Source: Parapristionchus giblindavisi (Eukaryota > Nematoda > Chromadorea > Rhabditida > Diplogasteridae). From it: 64,000 bases of DNA. Within the stretch, counting starts at the first letter, position 1. Every line of letters begins with the position of its first letter. Both the position numbers and the translations under genes were made by a program. Positions 37,138-47,800 of the stretch are shown piece by piece. The notes below the pieces were generated by a model that searched no databases, was not told the DNA's origin, and saw only the letters and a program-made list of their open reading frames with translations. The DNA is taken from contig CALSFV010000011.1 in the NCBI GenBank assembly GCA_943737045.1, positions 248,001 to 312,000 of the forward strand, read 5' to 3'.

Positions 37138-38269
37138 CTATAATTTATTTTCCTGTGTCTCTTGCGCAATTATGAATAGAATATTCTCAAGAACGTCTTT
37201 GACCATTTCGTCATCATTTCCATCCACATGTTCGTATTCGTGAATCGACGATTCTTCACTTATTTCACTTTGCTGAAAGTGAGACATAATATTATTTCTC
37301 GATATGATAACTTTACAAACTAACCACTGAGTCAATTCTACTTGTCTTATCATTAACCTCATCCAAATTGAATACAACTGATGCATTCGCTTTATCGTTC
37401 TGCAATTTGAATTGTGTTCAAGAGTTCATGGATATATCAAACACACCTTTTCATTTGTTTCAGGTATGAAAATCATCAGGAAAATTGGAAGAAAAAGAAG
37501 TCCATGAAGCTTTGAAAATGAAATTACGAGGAAAATCTGAGAGTTCAATTGCATATTCGGTATAGTGCAGATTCCAACTTACTGTTTTAAAGAATATTTG
37601 AACAATGTAGCTGTCAACGAGTGTCAATACCATTATACCTAATATTGTAGAGAACGCTCCCTATGTTAAAGATTTAATTAATTTTAAAAATAATCATCAT
37701 TATTTCTGGCAAATTTACCTGAAATACAGGCCATCCCAGTTCTTCCAAGGCCGTAATCGCTCGTATTCTAGGACAACCATGAGCCTATAAAAACATGTTC
37801 ATGAAGAAATCGCAATAATTTTGATATTGCACTTATTTTCTTGCATTCTAACACTTAGTACTTGATGAAACACCCTTGTGATGTACGATAAACAAATAAA
37901 TAAGTAAGTAAAATAAACCTTTGTAATAGATGTAAGAACAAATTACCTGTGCATATACATATGCGATGTGTGCAGAGAGATCGACAGCCAATCCAATACA
38001 CATAATGACTGTAATCATAGAGACCGAATCAAGATTCACTCCCCAATATGTCATATATCCTAGAACTCCTGAAAATAGTTTATGACGGTTGTTTGATTAT
38101 GCATCAAATCAAACATTCGTCATCATTGACAATGTCAATGACAATGCCAATGACAGATGTTTGACCATGCAACGTTATTAATACCAATATTAATACTCGC
38201 AATGGCCAGAACGACTGAAGATGCCGCTCTCCAGAGAGGAATCATTATAAGCGATACAACTACCAAATC
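37138..38269 (-). pseudogene. Patched-related (PTR/PTC family) gene, 3' part, frameshifted
   Basis: Seven exon blocks on the minus strand at 38269-38185, 38068-37947, 37785-37719, 37660-37583, 37536-37447, 37399-37325 and 37272-37138. They encode the last transmembrane segments and tail of a resistance-nodulation-type, patched-related protein: SVVLAIASINI, YWGVNLDSVSMITVIMCIGL then AVDLSAHIAYVYAQ, GWPVFQGAFSTILGIMVLTL, IVQIFFKT, LHGLLFLPIFLMIFIPE, then an acidic cytoplasmic tail ending QENKL and TAG. Splice phases agree except in block 37785-37719, which is 67 bases: an extra A between LEE and LGWPVFQ shifts the frame. Everything upstream is missing, and a foldback element begins 48 bp away. 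Dead relic or sequencing error in one base; truncation favours a relic. Confidence 0.8.
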
Positions 38270-38316
38270 CTAACAACGAGGATATGATGCCCCCTAGTAC
38301 TACAGTGGTGCACGTA

Positions 38317-38792
38317 ATCCTTTTCAATAGGCTCCACACGGCATAGCGCCGCACAACGCCCACCACGCCTGGGGTTTTTCTCGATGAATAAAGAATTAAA
38401 AATTATGTTTATTGTTGCGATCGCTTACCTGTTTGGGAGGCTAAGATACGCCATAGTAACCAAAATTTTTCGTTGTGTCTGAATAGTTTTTCCAAAATTA
38501 TCACACCATTATAATAATTTGAATTCCCGCTTAAATTTGAATTTTCCGCGCGTTGCTTTTTCCGCAGCAATATTTAAATTTTCAAAATTACAAAAGTACG
38601 AATTTTGAAAAAAAAAAATTCAGACACAACCAAAAATTTTGGTTACTATGGCATATTTCAGCCTCCCAAACAGGTAAGCGATCGCTACTATAAACATAAT
38701 TTTTAACTCTATTTTTTCATCGAGAAAAACCTCAGGCGTGGTGGGGCGTGGTGCGGCGCTATGTCGCGTGAAGCCCTTTGAAAAGGCTTACG
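38317..38792. mobile_element. ~475-bp foldback element
   Basis: Left arm about 38317-38495 and right arm about 38612-38792 are imperfect reverse complements, including CATAGCGCCGCAC, TCATCGAGAAAAACC and CCTCCCAAACAGGTAAGCGA, with an AT-rich spacer of about 115 bp. Outer ends read CGTAATCCTTTTCAA and CGTAAGCCTTTTCAA. No ORF and no clear target duplication. It abuts the truncated patched-related relic. Confidence 0.75.
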
Positions 38793-38799
38793 GCTAATT

Positions 38800-39100
38800 T
38801 ATTGAGTAAAAATTAAGTATTATTTTAAGTCTATTAAAAGTATTTAGGATTATTTTAATTTCGTTTTTTAGTTTGATCTTTGGTCGTTCAACAATACGTT
38901 TTATGTAAGTTGTTCACTGAATTAGCGTCAAAGGTAAAAGGAGAGCGAATGAAAAATTAATTGTTGATTGTGAAATGTTATGTCATTGTTGAATAAATAT
39001 TAACGTCAGAACTTTATTGATGAACTACAGTTAAACTAATGGGGAAATTAAAAGTCTTCGTAATTCTTGATCTCCCCGTATTACTTTCGTCAGTCCGACA
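38800..39100. other. Gene-free stretch
   Basis: No coding potential or repeat ends recognised. Confidence 0.4.
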
Positions 39101-39196
39101 CTGGTATGTGATGAAAGTATCGAGGGCCAGATCGAAAGTCCTCGCGAATGTCCGGCAGGGAGGGGGGGGGGATCAAAATGCTCGAGTCTTACCGAG
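39101..39196 (+). repeat. Dispersed repeat, copy 1
   Basis: From TGGTATGTGATGAAAGTAT through CGAATGTCCGGCAGGG to ATGCTCGAGTCTTACCGAG this closely matches the reverse complement of 63132-63224. A G-run at 39167 is longer here. Family unknown. Confidence 0.7.
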
Positions 39197-39435
39197 ACGA
39201 TCTCTTAACTATGTTTATTGTCGCGTATGTACTTCATTTTTCCTCCATTTCTCCGATTATAAAACCATTCCCTTGGATGCTATGTGCAACATTATTGTTC
39301 TTACGATCAAACGATCAATCATTGTTTAATCATCTCACTTTTACTTTTTGTCCTTTCTTTATTTGACAATTTCTCACACGAGAGTCCCTCAAGGTTATCC
39401 TGTCACTTCCTCTACTTTCTCCAATTTGCTTCTTT

Positions 39436-41075
39436 AAAGGTATCTATTGCAAGAGTTAACCCTCTCCCAACCAGCTAATTGATACTATCACATCTATCTA
39501 GAAGAAAAAACCTATTGCCGAGCTTTCCTATTTTCAAAATTTCCTTTGCCTGCACGATCAAGAATTATTCATTCATGATTCTAGCTATCAATAAGCTGAT
39601 TTAACATAAAATATAATGTATGGTCTGTACAGTCGCGCCGGAAAGTCAGTGCCACCTTTTTGTTTTTGCGATATTTTGTGAACCAAGCGTGCTATCCGGC
39701 CGCTCTCGCGAGTTCTTGTACGAAATTTATCGAGGAATCCGGCCCTGATATTGAGAACTCATGGAAAATGCTCATTATTGCGTAATGATGACGCAATCGA
39801 AGACCACTTTTTTGAAAAATCATAACTCAGAGGAAAATTTTTTCCAGCCTACCGTTGTTCTATAAGTTTGAGATCTTCGTGTCGGCTACTCAGAAAAATT
39901 TTTTTAGGTTGCTGCGATTTTTTTCAACCGCAGCGGCCTTGCTGCAAAATGGCGGCTGTAAACTCATATCTCAGCTCCAAGACATGCTAGAGACTCGTTC
40001 TTGGTATCAAAATGATCCTTATGATGTCCCAAATATACCCTGAAAGTTTGGTCTTGATCGGACCACAATTGCCTTCAGTACACCAAAAAGGCAATTGTGG
40101 TCCGATCAAGACCAGTTCAGTACATCTTTTTTTCGATGACCTCACTTTGAGGGCCTACAATTATGAGAGTGATTTTTCTAAAAATGTGGTTCTTATGCTA
40201 TGATGTGCCAAATCCATCATAGAATATGTCTACAAGTTTGGGAGAACCCATGTTGCAACCCCTCGATGTCACATCAGTCTTTCCCGCACGCACTCACTGC
40301 GCGTGCGCGCGCCCCTCCCCTTACAAGGGAGAGAGAAGGGGAAGGAGGGAAGGGGGCTGGAGATGCGTCTCCGAAATGAGCGCATTCTCGCTTGTCGTTT
40401 GCCGTGAAGATGGGAAGCAAGCTGTTTTCACCAAAGTGTGAGGATGACTTCTGGGATGGATTTGGTATATTTTAGCACAAGAACCACATTTTTAGAAAAA
40501 AAAATCACTCTCATAATTGTAGGCCCTCAAAGTGAGGTCATCTGAAAAAGCTACTTTTTGGTGCACTGAAGGCAATTGTGGTCCGATCAATACCAGGTGT
40601 ATTTGGGACATCATGAGGATCATTTTGATCCCAAGTACGAGTCTCTAGCATGCCTTGGAGCTGAGATATGAGTTTGCAGCCGCCATTTTGCAGCAAGGCC
40701 GCTGCGGTTGAAAAAAAAATCGCAGAAACCTTAAAAAAATTTCTGAGTAGCCGACACGAAGATCTCAAACTTATGGAAGAACGGTAGGCTGGAAAAAATT
40801 TCCTCTGAGTTATGATTTTTCAAAAAAGTGGACTTCGATTGCGTCATCATTACGCAATTATGGGAATTTTTATGAGTTCTCAATATCAGGTCCGGATTCC
40901 TCGATAAATTGAACTCGCGAGAGCGGCCCGATAGCACGCTTGGTTCACAAAATATCGCAAAAACAAAAAGTTGATACTGACTTTCCGGCGCGACTGTATA
41001 ATATCTTTTGTTATCTTTCTGTCTTCATAGTTTGCATATGAAAATATTCGTGGGACACCACCCACTTTATCACAT
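39436..41075 (-). mobile_element. Second, decayed copy of the TTAA MITE, split by another element
   Basis: Relative to the MITE at 9392 this copy is inverted. Matching pieces are 39518-39629 (AACCTATTGCCGA, TTTTCAAAA, TTCTAGC-ATCAATA, ending CTGTA) and 40997-41062 (CTTTCTGTCTTCATAGTTTG, ending GAAAATATTCGTGGGACACC). Between them lies the TA-flanked element 39630-40996. The left end is too degraded to fix; TTTAAAGG at 39435 is a candidate. Confidence 0.65.
39630..40996. mobile_element. 1367-bp Tc1/mariner-like foldback element, non-autonomous
   Basis: Perfect 21-bp inverted termini start CAGTCGCGCCGGAAAGTC and are flanked by TA on both sides (39628-39629, 40997-40998), the Tc1/mariner target signature. 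Complementarity continues inward for about 450 bp per arm with scattered differences. The left arm also contains a local hairpin at 40052-40112 (GGTCTTGATCGGACCACAAT and complement). The centre, 40230-40440, is GC-richer and unique. No transposase reading frame is present; the frames seen are arm shadows. Confidence 0.85.
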
Positions 41076-41550
41076 ATTTTGCAAAAATAATCGAAAATTA
41101 ACCAATTTTACGGGTCAGTTTATAATCGGGTCCGTTTATCACAATTACGGGTCAGATTATAGTTCTGCAAATGTGAGTTGAACAAAAATATATGGTTTCA
41201 TTCCTAGCAATTGGACTTTGTCGACTTGGCCTGGCCATTTGAGATAGCAATTTCATGACTAGAATAAGTTTTCGATAGTGATAACGAATCTCTTTTTAGG
41301 AGCGCCTAGAAGAGCTGACTAGGGAATGGTTTCTTTGATGGTTGAAATTACGGGGAGAGACCTACATAGCGATAATAAGCATGGTCGACTTAGTAAGAAT
41401 CAACTTTCAAAAACTGCCATTGATCGATTTTGAATTTTGATAAAAACTCGTCGCAGGTCCGCCGCACGATCGAACAACGATCATTCACCCTTCTATTGGG
41501 GAAGGGTAAAGAATCACTTTCATAGGCGAGAGGGAGAGTTGTCATTCTTA
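41076..41550. other. Gene-free stretch
   Basis: Contains two GGGTCAG..TATA words near 41115 and 41150. No supported gene. Confidence 0.4.
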
Positions 41551-41552
41551 AG

Positions 41553-41609
41553 CTAGTCGTGGTATAGTGGTAAGTGCCCGTGGTCTTTACTTGTTGCCCA
41601 CGAGTTCGA
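41553..41609 (+). other. tRNA-like remnant
   Basis: AGTCGTGGTATAGTGGTAAG resembles a D-arm/A box, and GCCCACGAGTTCGACA resembles a T-arm/B box 30 bases later. The 3' acceptor strand is missing, so it is a tRNA-derived fragment, not a functional tRNA gene. Confidence 0.45.
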
Positions 41610-41883
41610 CATAATAATTTAACAATGAACATTGATGTTTCAATGGAAATCAAGTCCAAAATGTCTATTTATTTTAGTTGTTGCAACTTTTTTGCTTTTT
41701 TTTCTCTTCCTTGTTGTGAATCTGTAGAAAATCGAATAATAGTAACAACTCCATGGAATTCATAGAAAATAATAATGTAAATGTTTGTAATTATGTGATT
41801 ATTTCAGGAATTTTATGTTAAATGCGACAACACCAACTTTGTTTGAACCCAGTGTACATACTTTGCAAGTTGTAGTTTGATCG

Positions 41884-41965
41884 ATATCGCGCTGCGGGTT
41901 CGATCCCCACTGATGCGACTTGTTTTGCACGATTTTTACACTTGTCTTTTTAAGTTCTTTTTTTA
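41884..41965 (+). mobile_element. tRNA-derived SINE-like fragment, copy 1
   Basis: GCTGCGGGTTCGATCCCCAC (strong B box) is followed by TGATGCGACTTGTTTTGCAC and GATTTTTACACTTGTCTTTTT. About 75 bp match the copy at 42205-42305 in the opposite orientation; the tRNA 5' half is absent here. Confidence 0.6.
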
Positions 41966-42204
41966 AAATCATACATAACACAGAAAAAAATTTGTACAGT
42001 GTTGAAAATATCTTATTCCTATCATGTCTTACGATCTTATTGCCATCTCTCATCCGTAAATTATTAAATAACAGAAAATACATTTATTACATTTGTTTCA
42101 TCGAGAGTTTTCTGAAATACGTTGAATCTTTCAATCAACACTGACAAACTTTCAGAAAGATTGGATTCATGGATATCAATAAGCACATTGGGAAATGAAC
42201 GTAA

Positions 42205-42305
42205 AAAGACAAGAGTAAAAATCGTGCAAAACAAGTCGCATCAGTGGGGATCGAACCCGCAGCGCAAAAATTGTAAGCGACATCTTTACCACTGCGCCAC
42301 CATTA
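42205..42305 (-). mobile_element. tRNA-derived SINE-like element, copy 2
   Basis: On the minus strand GGTGGCGCAGTGGTAAAGAT (A box/D-arm) leads to GCTGCGGGTTCGATCCCCAC (B box/T-arm), then the same body as copy 1. The head resembles a near-complete tRNA with an enlarged anticodon region. The two copies are inverted with a ~240-bp spacer and could fold back. Confidence 0.6.
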
Positions 42306-42543
42306 GCTCGGAGAAAGAGCGCGGAGAAGTAGCCCATCGTTGTATGGCAATTCAACGGCCATTACACAGGGAATTTCAAGGCAGAAATTGCTCAAACTTT
42401 TTTTAAAAGCACTGTACATGGATTTTTTAAAATCCATGTACAGTGCTCTTCCGAATTTTTTAAACCTACATTCTTATTCTACAGAGAAAGGGCTTTCACA
42501 TAAGCTATAAATCGTCTGTTTTCGCCACCTTAAGACATAAGAG

Positions 42544-42957
42544 ACTCCTTGTGAGATGAGGATGATGAGATGGGCATGTGGAGTTACCTTGTCTGATAGA
42601 ATAAGAAATGAGGTGCTTAGAGGAATGATGAAAGTAAGACCGATTAATGAAAAGATTCGAGAGAAAAGACTGAGATGGTACGGACATGTGAAGAGGAGAG
42701 ATAGATACCATGTATGCAGAAGGATGATACAGTACGCGCTCCAAGGAAGGAGACCAAGAGGACGACCGAAACTGAGATGGACGGATATGATCAAGAAGGA
42801 CTTCATGGAATTCAAGCTGACAGAACGACACACGCTGTACCGACATATGGCATAAGAAGCACCAGTTTTCCTGACCCCGTCTAACGTGATAAGAAGAACC
42901 CCAATACCATGACTTTTTTCTTATACAGGAAAATAAATAATTTGATTTGATTTGATA
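42544..42957 (+). mobile_element. 3' end of a non-LTR retrotransposon (RTE-like LINE)
   Basis: The reading frame 42556-42855 encodes the C-terminal part of a LINE reverse-transcriptase ORF: MRWACGVTLSDRIRN, RLRWYGHVKRRD and GRRPRGRPKLRW are hallmark motifs of this tail. A ~100-bp 3' UTR ends in TTTGATTTGATTTGAT (about 42941-42956), the short tandem tail typical of RTE-type elements. The reverse transcriptase core and endonuclease are missing, as in ordinary 5'-truncated copies. Confidence 0.8.
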
Positions 42958-43903
42958 TCGCGTTTTATATGATGCCATGCGCGTAAAAATCAAAAAAAAA
43001 TCAAAAGTAAAAAAACAAAATCAGCAATTGTTTATTTACTTAAAGGAAGGTCTATTCATAGTAGTGTACTATAAACGTGCTTGACCCTTGAAGAGGAAGT
43101 ACAGTAGAGGACAAAAATATGCCAAATTTTATATTTCCAAGAACATTTCCAGAAACGATCGAGAAAACTCGGTATGACTCATACATCATACACATACACT
43201 GCTACTATGTGGGGCAACTGCGTCAAGTTTTCCAAAAGTAGTACAGCAGTATAAGAATAACAAAGACAAGATGATTCAGTAAAAGAATAACCTAATAGAA
43301 TAACATTTTGTTATAAGTTTTATGGCATTGATCAAGTACAGAACCATTGGGGAGAGAATGATTGCCGCTAAACGACCGATTAGTCTGGGCATACTGAGGT
43401 CCCATGCAAGGGGCACTTCTAAATAATACTTCGTTCATCTTCTTCTGGTCAATTGTTGAAGACGTTCTTCAGGATAATATTTAGAATAAAATTTAACATA
43501 GCGACGTGAGAATCAATGCAATAATTCTCATAATAGAATCCAATGTCCTAGGAGGTACCCTGCCTTTCCATCCTAGACAATGAATCTCTATCATTCCATC
43601 CGAACAGTCTTATTACGAAAAAACTCGAGGGTCTCCATCTTTAAAAGCGTCTTTTCGTATGTGTTGTATTTCCTTCATATTTCATTACAATCGGGCTTCT
43701 TCAACATAGATCAAATTTCATCAGCCGCTCCCTTCTCTTGAACTGCTTTTTAAACTAACTTTTTTAATGAAAAAGAGATATATTCTTTTTCATTAAAAAA
43801 TCTTTTTCACTGTCAGAAGAGGAATGATAAATGCACAGTGTTTCTCATGAGAAATTGTTTATTGTAGCGATGTAAAATAACAGCGCCGAACTATGTCTAC
43901 TAT
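42958..43903. other. Gene-free stretch
   Basis: Only a small AT hairpin (TTTTTAATGAAAAAG...CTTTTTCATTAAAAA near 43760-43800) is evident. No exon recognised. Confidence 0.5.
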
Positions 43904-43985
43904 TCGCTCTGACAACACTCAGACAAAGAAAGCGAGAGAGTATTGCCAGAGTGGAGAGTTTCTAATTAAGTCGGGCTGTGCTTTT
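43904..43985. repeat. Half copy of the hairpin MITE family
   Basis: AGACAAAGAAAGCGAGAGAG followed by CCAGAGTGGAGAGTTTC matches the right half of the hairpin in the array units. The left half is reduced to CGCTCTGACAAC. Confidence 0.65.
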
Positions 43986-44811
43986 TAAAAAAACTTCTAT
44001 TGTCTTCCTGAGAAGCGCTCTAAAGCTTCAAACTCGGTCTTATATCGGTGTTATACAGAACACAACAAATGTTCTTTCACTCGAAGTGGACTTAAAGTCT
44101 ACTTCAAGTCTGCGAGGTAGTTTAAATAGAATTTAAGTTTCGAAATACCAGAGTATACAGAACATTACTCGTAAATCCCAGTCGATATGAATATATCGGA
44201 GTTCCATTAATCATAATGCTGACCTCTGAAATCAAGTTCGACTGTTCCTAGTATGATTTATATCGATCATACCATTCTACAAGGTGTTCCTTTTGTGCTC
44301 ATTGTCAGGAAACAATATAGGGCTATTAGAGCGGTAGAACGATAGAGGCCATTGAGAGAGCGCGGAGAGAAACAAACAGTTTTATGTTCTATGCAGTTTT
44401 CGAAACCATTGCATCGAAGGTATTGGTTTTGACGCTCAATCTATGCTAGACAGCACAAAGGGATCAATGACAAAGGTTGCGGTCCCTTGAACGTTCCCAC
44501 TTTTTTCATTGCCACCGTATAATTTCTTCACCACCTATCTGCCTATCATCCCCGTCTCTCCCCTACTCCTTCCTCTACTTCTACCTGTATCTCTACATCT
44601 CCCTCTCACTACCTCTCCCTCACCCCTTCCTCAACTCTCGCCTCTCTCGTACTCTCACATACTAAGACCTTGTCAGTTCGAAACGAGCTATAACACTATT
44701 GCGAAGTAGTCGGGTTGAAACTCCGCCCATATCTCTCAATCTAACCCTCTGGTACCTCTCTACCTCTGCCTATCTCTTACTCGACTCGATCGGGAAGAGT
44801 AGAGGGGGGTC
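43986..44811. other. Upstream region of the first carboxypeptidase gene
   Basis: No exon is recognised. The last 300 bases are CT-rich on the plus strand. The frames at 44477-44709 are low-complexity Ser/Leu/Pro runs and are not called. A promoter presumably lies here, but no convincing element can be pointed to. Confidence 0.4.
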
Positions 44812-47800
44812 ATGATCCCATCTATACTGTTGATTGTACTGAATCTTATTCAATTGATCTCTGCGTCGTCCCAATCGATAATTCCGACTAAAGATGGATC
44901 GTTTTCTGTCTATCGATTAACCCCGCAATCTCCGTCTGAAAATGCCGCCATAGAACTTCTGTACAAGAACGCTTCAAGTCTCAACGTTAGTTGTATCATT
45001 TGTATTAATAATACTGTTATTGGTGACTATACTACAATAACGATTCAGCCTTTTTATGGCTGGTCAAGGCCGTAACCTTGATGGGAAATTAATACGCCTC
45101 GAGCGATCAACCAGAGAGATTAGCTTAGATCTTCACAAACTTTCTCTGGTATTTTTTGAAAAAAGAAAGACTGCTTAAATACAGCAAAAGAAGTTGGTTT
45201 GGGAAAGCAATGAAGATTCAATTAATTGTTTAAATTTAAAATTCAGCTCGATTTCTGGAAGACCTCTCATGATGGGAGCGGTTTCTGGGATGTGATGGTA
45301 GGCGATAGAGAGAAGAATACCTTGTTGAATATACTCACGAGGGCTAATATATCGTTTGAACGGACAATTGGAGATGTGGAGAAGTGAGTGATTTCCAACA
45401 AAATTAATTGGTCGACGATTCTAGCCTCTCCTTGTATCAATCATTTGCCTACTTGCATCAGTTATGGTTCCAGGAGCTTACCCTAATAGTATCGATAATT
45501 GATTGATTTCTTACTCATTGGTATTTGTTTCTCATATCATATCGATCATTCCTATATCGTGCAATTCTTGCTTTACAGGCACATAACGAGCTAATTTTAA
45601 AATCTGCTCTCGTCACACTCTCTCGCAGAAAGCGGGAGAGTATAGTCAGAGCGTTTCAAATTAGCTAGGGGTGTGCCTTAAATATGCTCTCAGTTTCATG
45701 GGATCATTCTTATCATAATGACTCTGACAATTGTGAGTGAAGCAATGCGAGAGTCATTTCATTTTGGCTGAAAGCATCAGAGAGAAGTTTCTCTTGCATA
45801 CCAATGCCATCCGTTTTGCGTTCCTAGTCTATCTCTCTATTAATCGATATGATTCATTACCCCCAATGCCATTGTATATGACTGTCTTCGTTCCGGTATA
45901 TCCGTTTAATAGTAATGAATGTCTATGGAGTAATTCATTCATTCAATGATTTCATCTATCCACCATTACTGAGTGTCTCAACATCTAATGGGAGAGATCT
46001 GCCAGTAGATTAGGCTATAACCAATGAATGTTTCCAATTATTGATTGATCTTTGATCTTTGACCTTTTGATCCTTGACCACTACAGATTGATCAAAGATC
46101 GAGAACACAAGGCGTCCAAGTCGTTCTCGCCCTGGCTAAGAGATGATTCTGTTTCGTCAAGTGGCTATGACTTCCGAAGGTTTGTTTTTACTCAATTTTG
46201 GGGATTTTAAAATACGACAATTTTTAAAATAAAATAAAATAATTCAGATATGGTTCGTATGCTTCAATGCAAAAATGGATGAGGAACCTGGTAAGGGACT
46301 ATCCTCATCTCGTGCAGTTGACTTCGATTGGATTGACTCATGAAGGAAGATCTATTGATGGACTTGAGGTACTAAGGGAAGGTTTAGGGACTTAATGACT
46401 TAAAGAGAGAGTAACCTCCGACAGTGAAACGGGTTGAATCATCTAACTCCCGCACGGAAAAACTTTGATAGAAAATATTTAAAGCCAGAGGCATATTTTA
46501 GATGACTTTTTTTCTTACAGAAGAACCCACCCACGAAATTTATCATGGACTGTTTTTTTCCACGTTTTTACAAAGCTATTTTTCTCAGCCAATTTTTATT
46601 TATTTCTTATATTTTTTTGAAAACTCTACGTAAACAAACATTTGGAAAACGATGAAATATAGTAAAAGCTTTGAAAATTTAATAATTCGCACCATAAATT
46701 CTCGAAACGATTTCTGGCTGTTGATTAGGTTACGATATTTGACAAAGGTTTCTCTCCCTTTAAGTAGTAAGTATTATCCTATGACATCAAAATTGATGGC
46801 TAGATTAGACTATCATAATAGTTTTTCAAATTGCATATAATCTTTTAATTTTAGCGTCAAAAGTATGTTCAGCACACATTATTTCAAAGGCCAGAGGGTA
46901 CATTATTAGCATTGGCTACCGATGAGATTGCTGTTGTCAGTTAGGTATTAAGTATCCCTTCGCTGATAGCCACAACGAATAACAACTCTCATCATATTCA
47001 TACTCATCATATTTGTTACGCGATGCTTTTAAGGATTATCGAATTCAACGCTCGGCGCATTATATTTAAATGAATCTGAATGTACTCTGAACCTTAAGGT
47101 ACATCCCGAGCTAATTTTAAACACTTCGCTCTGCAATGCTTTTTCGTTTTATCAGAGTTGCCAGAGCGCAGGGTGAAATTAGCCTGGGATGTGCCTTTAA
47201 GTCGTTAAAGCATCACTGCATAATTATGAGAAGATTTAGAAAGAGATAAGGAGGGATTGCAGTGAAGATGCATATAGTGTATGTATGTGTAACCTTCGCT
47301 GTAAATTGCACGCGCTATCTGAAAGGGAGTGTGGGTTTAGGTGAAACCGGGGTTGTTAACCGACAACTTTTTAAAAGTCTTAAATACAAACCAGGTTGAA
47401 TGAACCGTTGAATAAACCTTTGCACCGGTTGAGTGCCACAGTGTTATAGACTCAAGTTTTTTATCTGCTAAACTATTCCCGTTGCGAATAAGTGGACGAT
47501 ACCGAAAAATTTTCGGGGATGCATCGTCACTTTTGCCGTACGTGCCTAACAAGGGAAGTCAGGTTGGCCGGTCCCGGACTTCGGGATGGGACATATACCA
47601 TTCGATAGGTATCCGAAAAAGAAGATTTTTCATGCTTACCATTTTGGCAGAGTTATTCCCCCTGGGCGCAGAGTTATTTGCATATTTCTCCGGATTTTCG
47701 CCCTACAATGAAACACATTCTCTGTGAGATAGTTTGTACGGGAATCGAACTTGCAAGCAAAAGATACATAGACCATCCTCTGTAAGCAACAATAAAAATA

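Noticed and set aside
39855..40937. Several short frames on both strands
   Set aside because: Mirror-image frames from the two arms of the TA-flanked foldback element; none resembles a transposase.
42556..42855. Stand-alone 99-aa host gene
   Set aside because: It is the conserved C-terminal tail of a LINE ORF with the typical 3' tail repeats, not a cellular gene.
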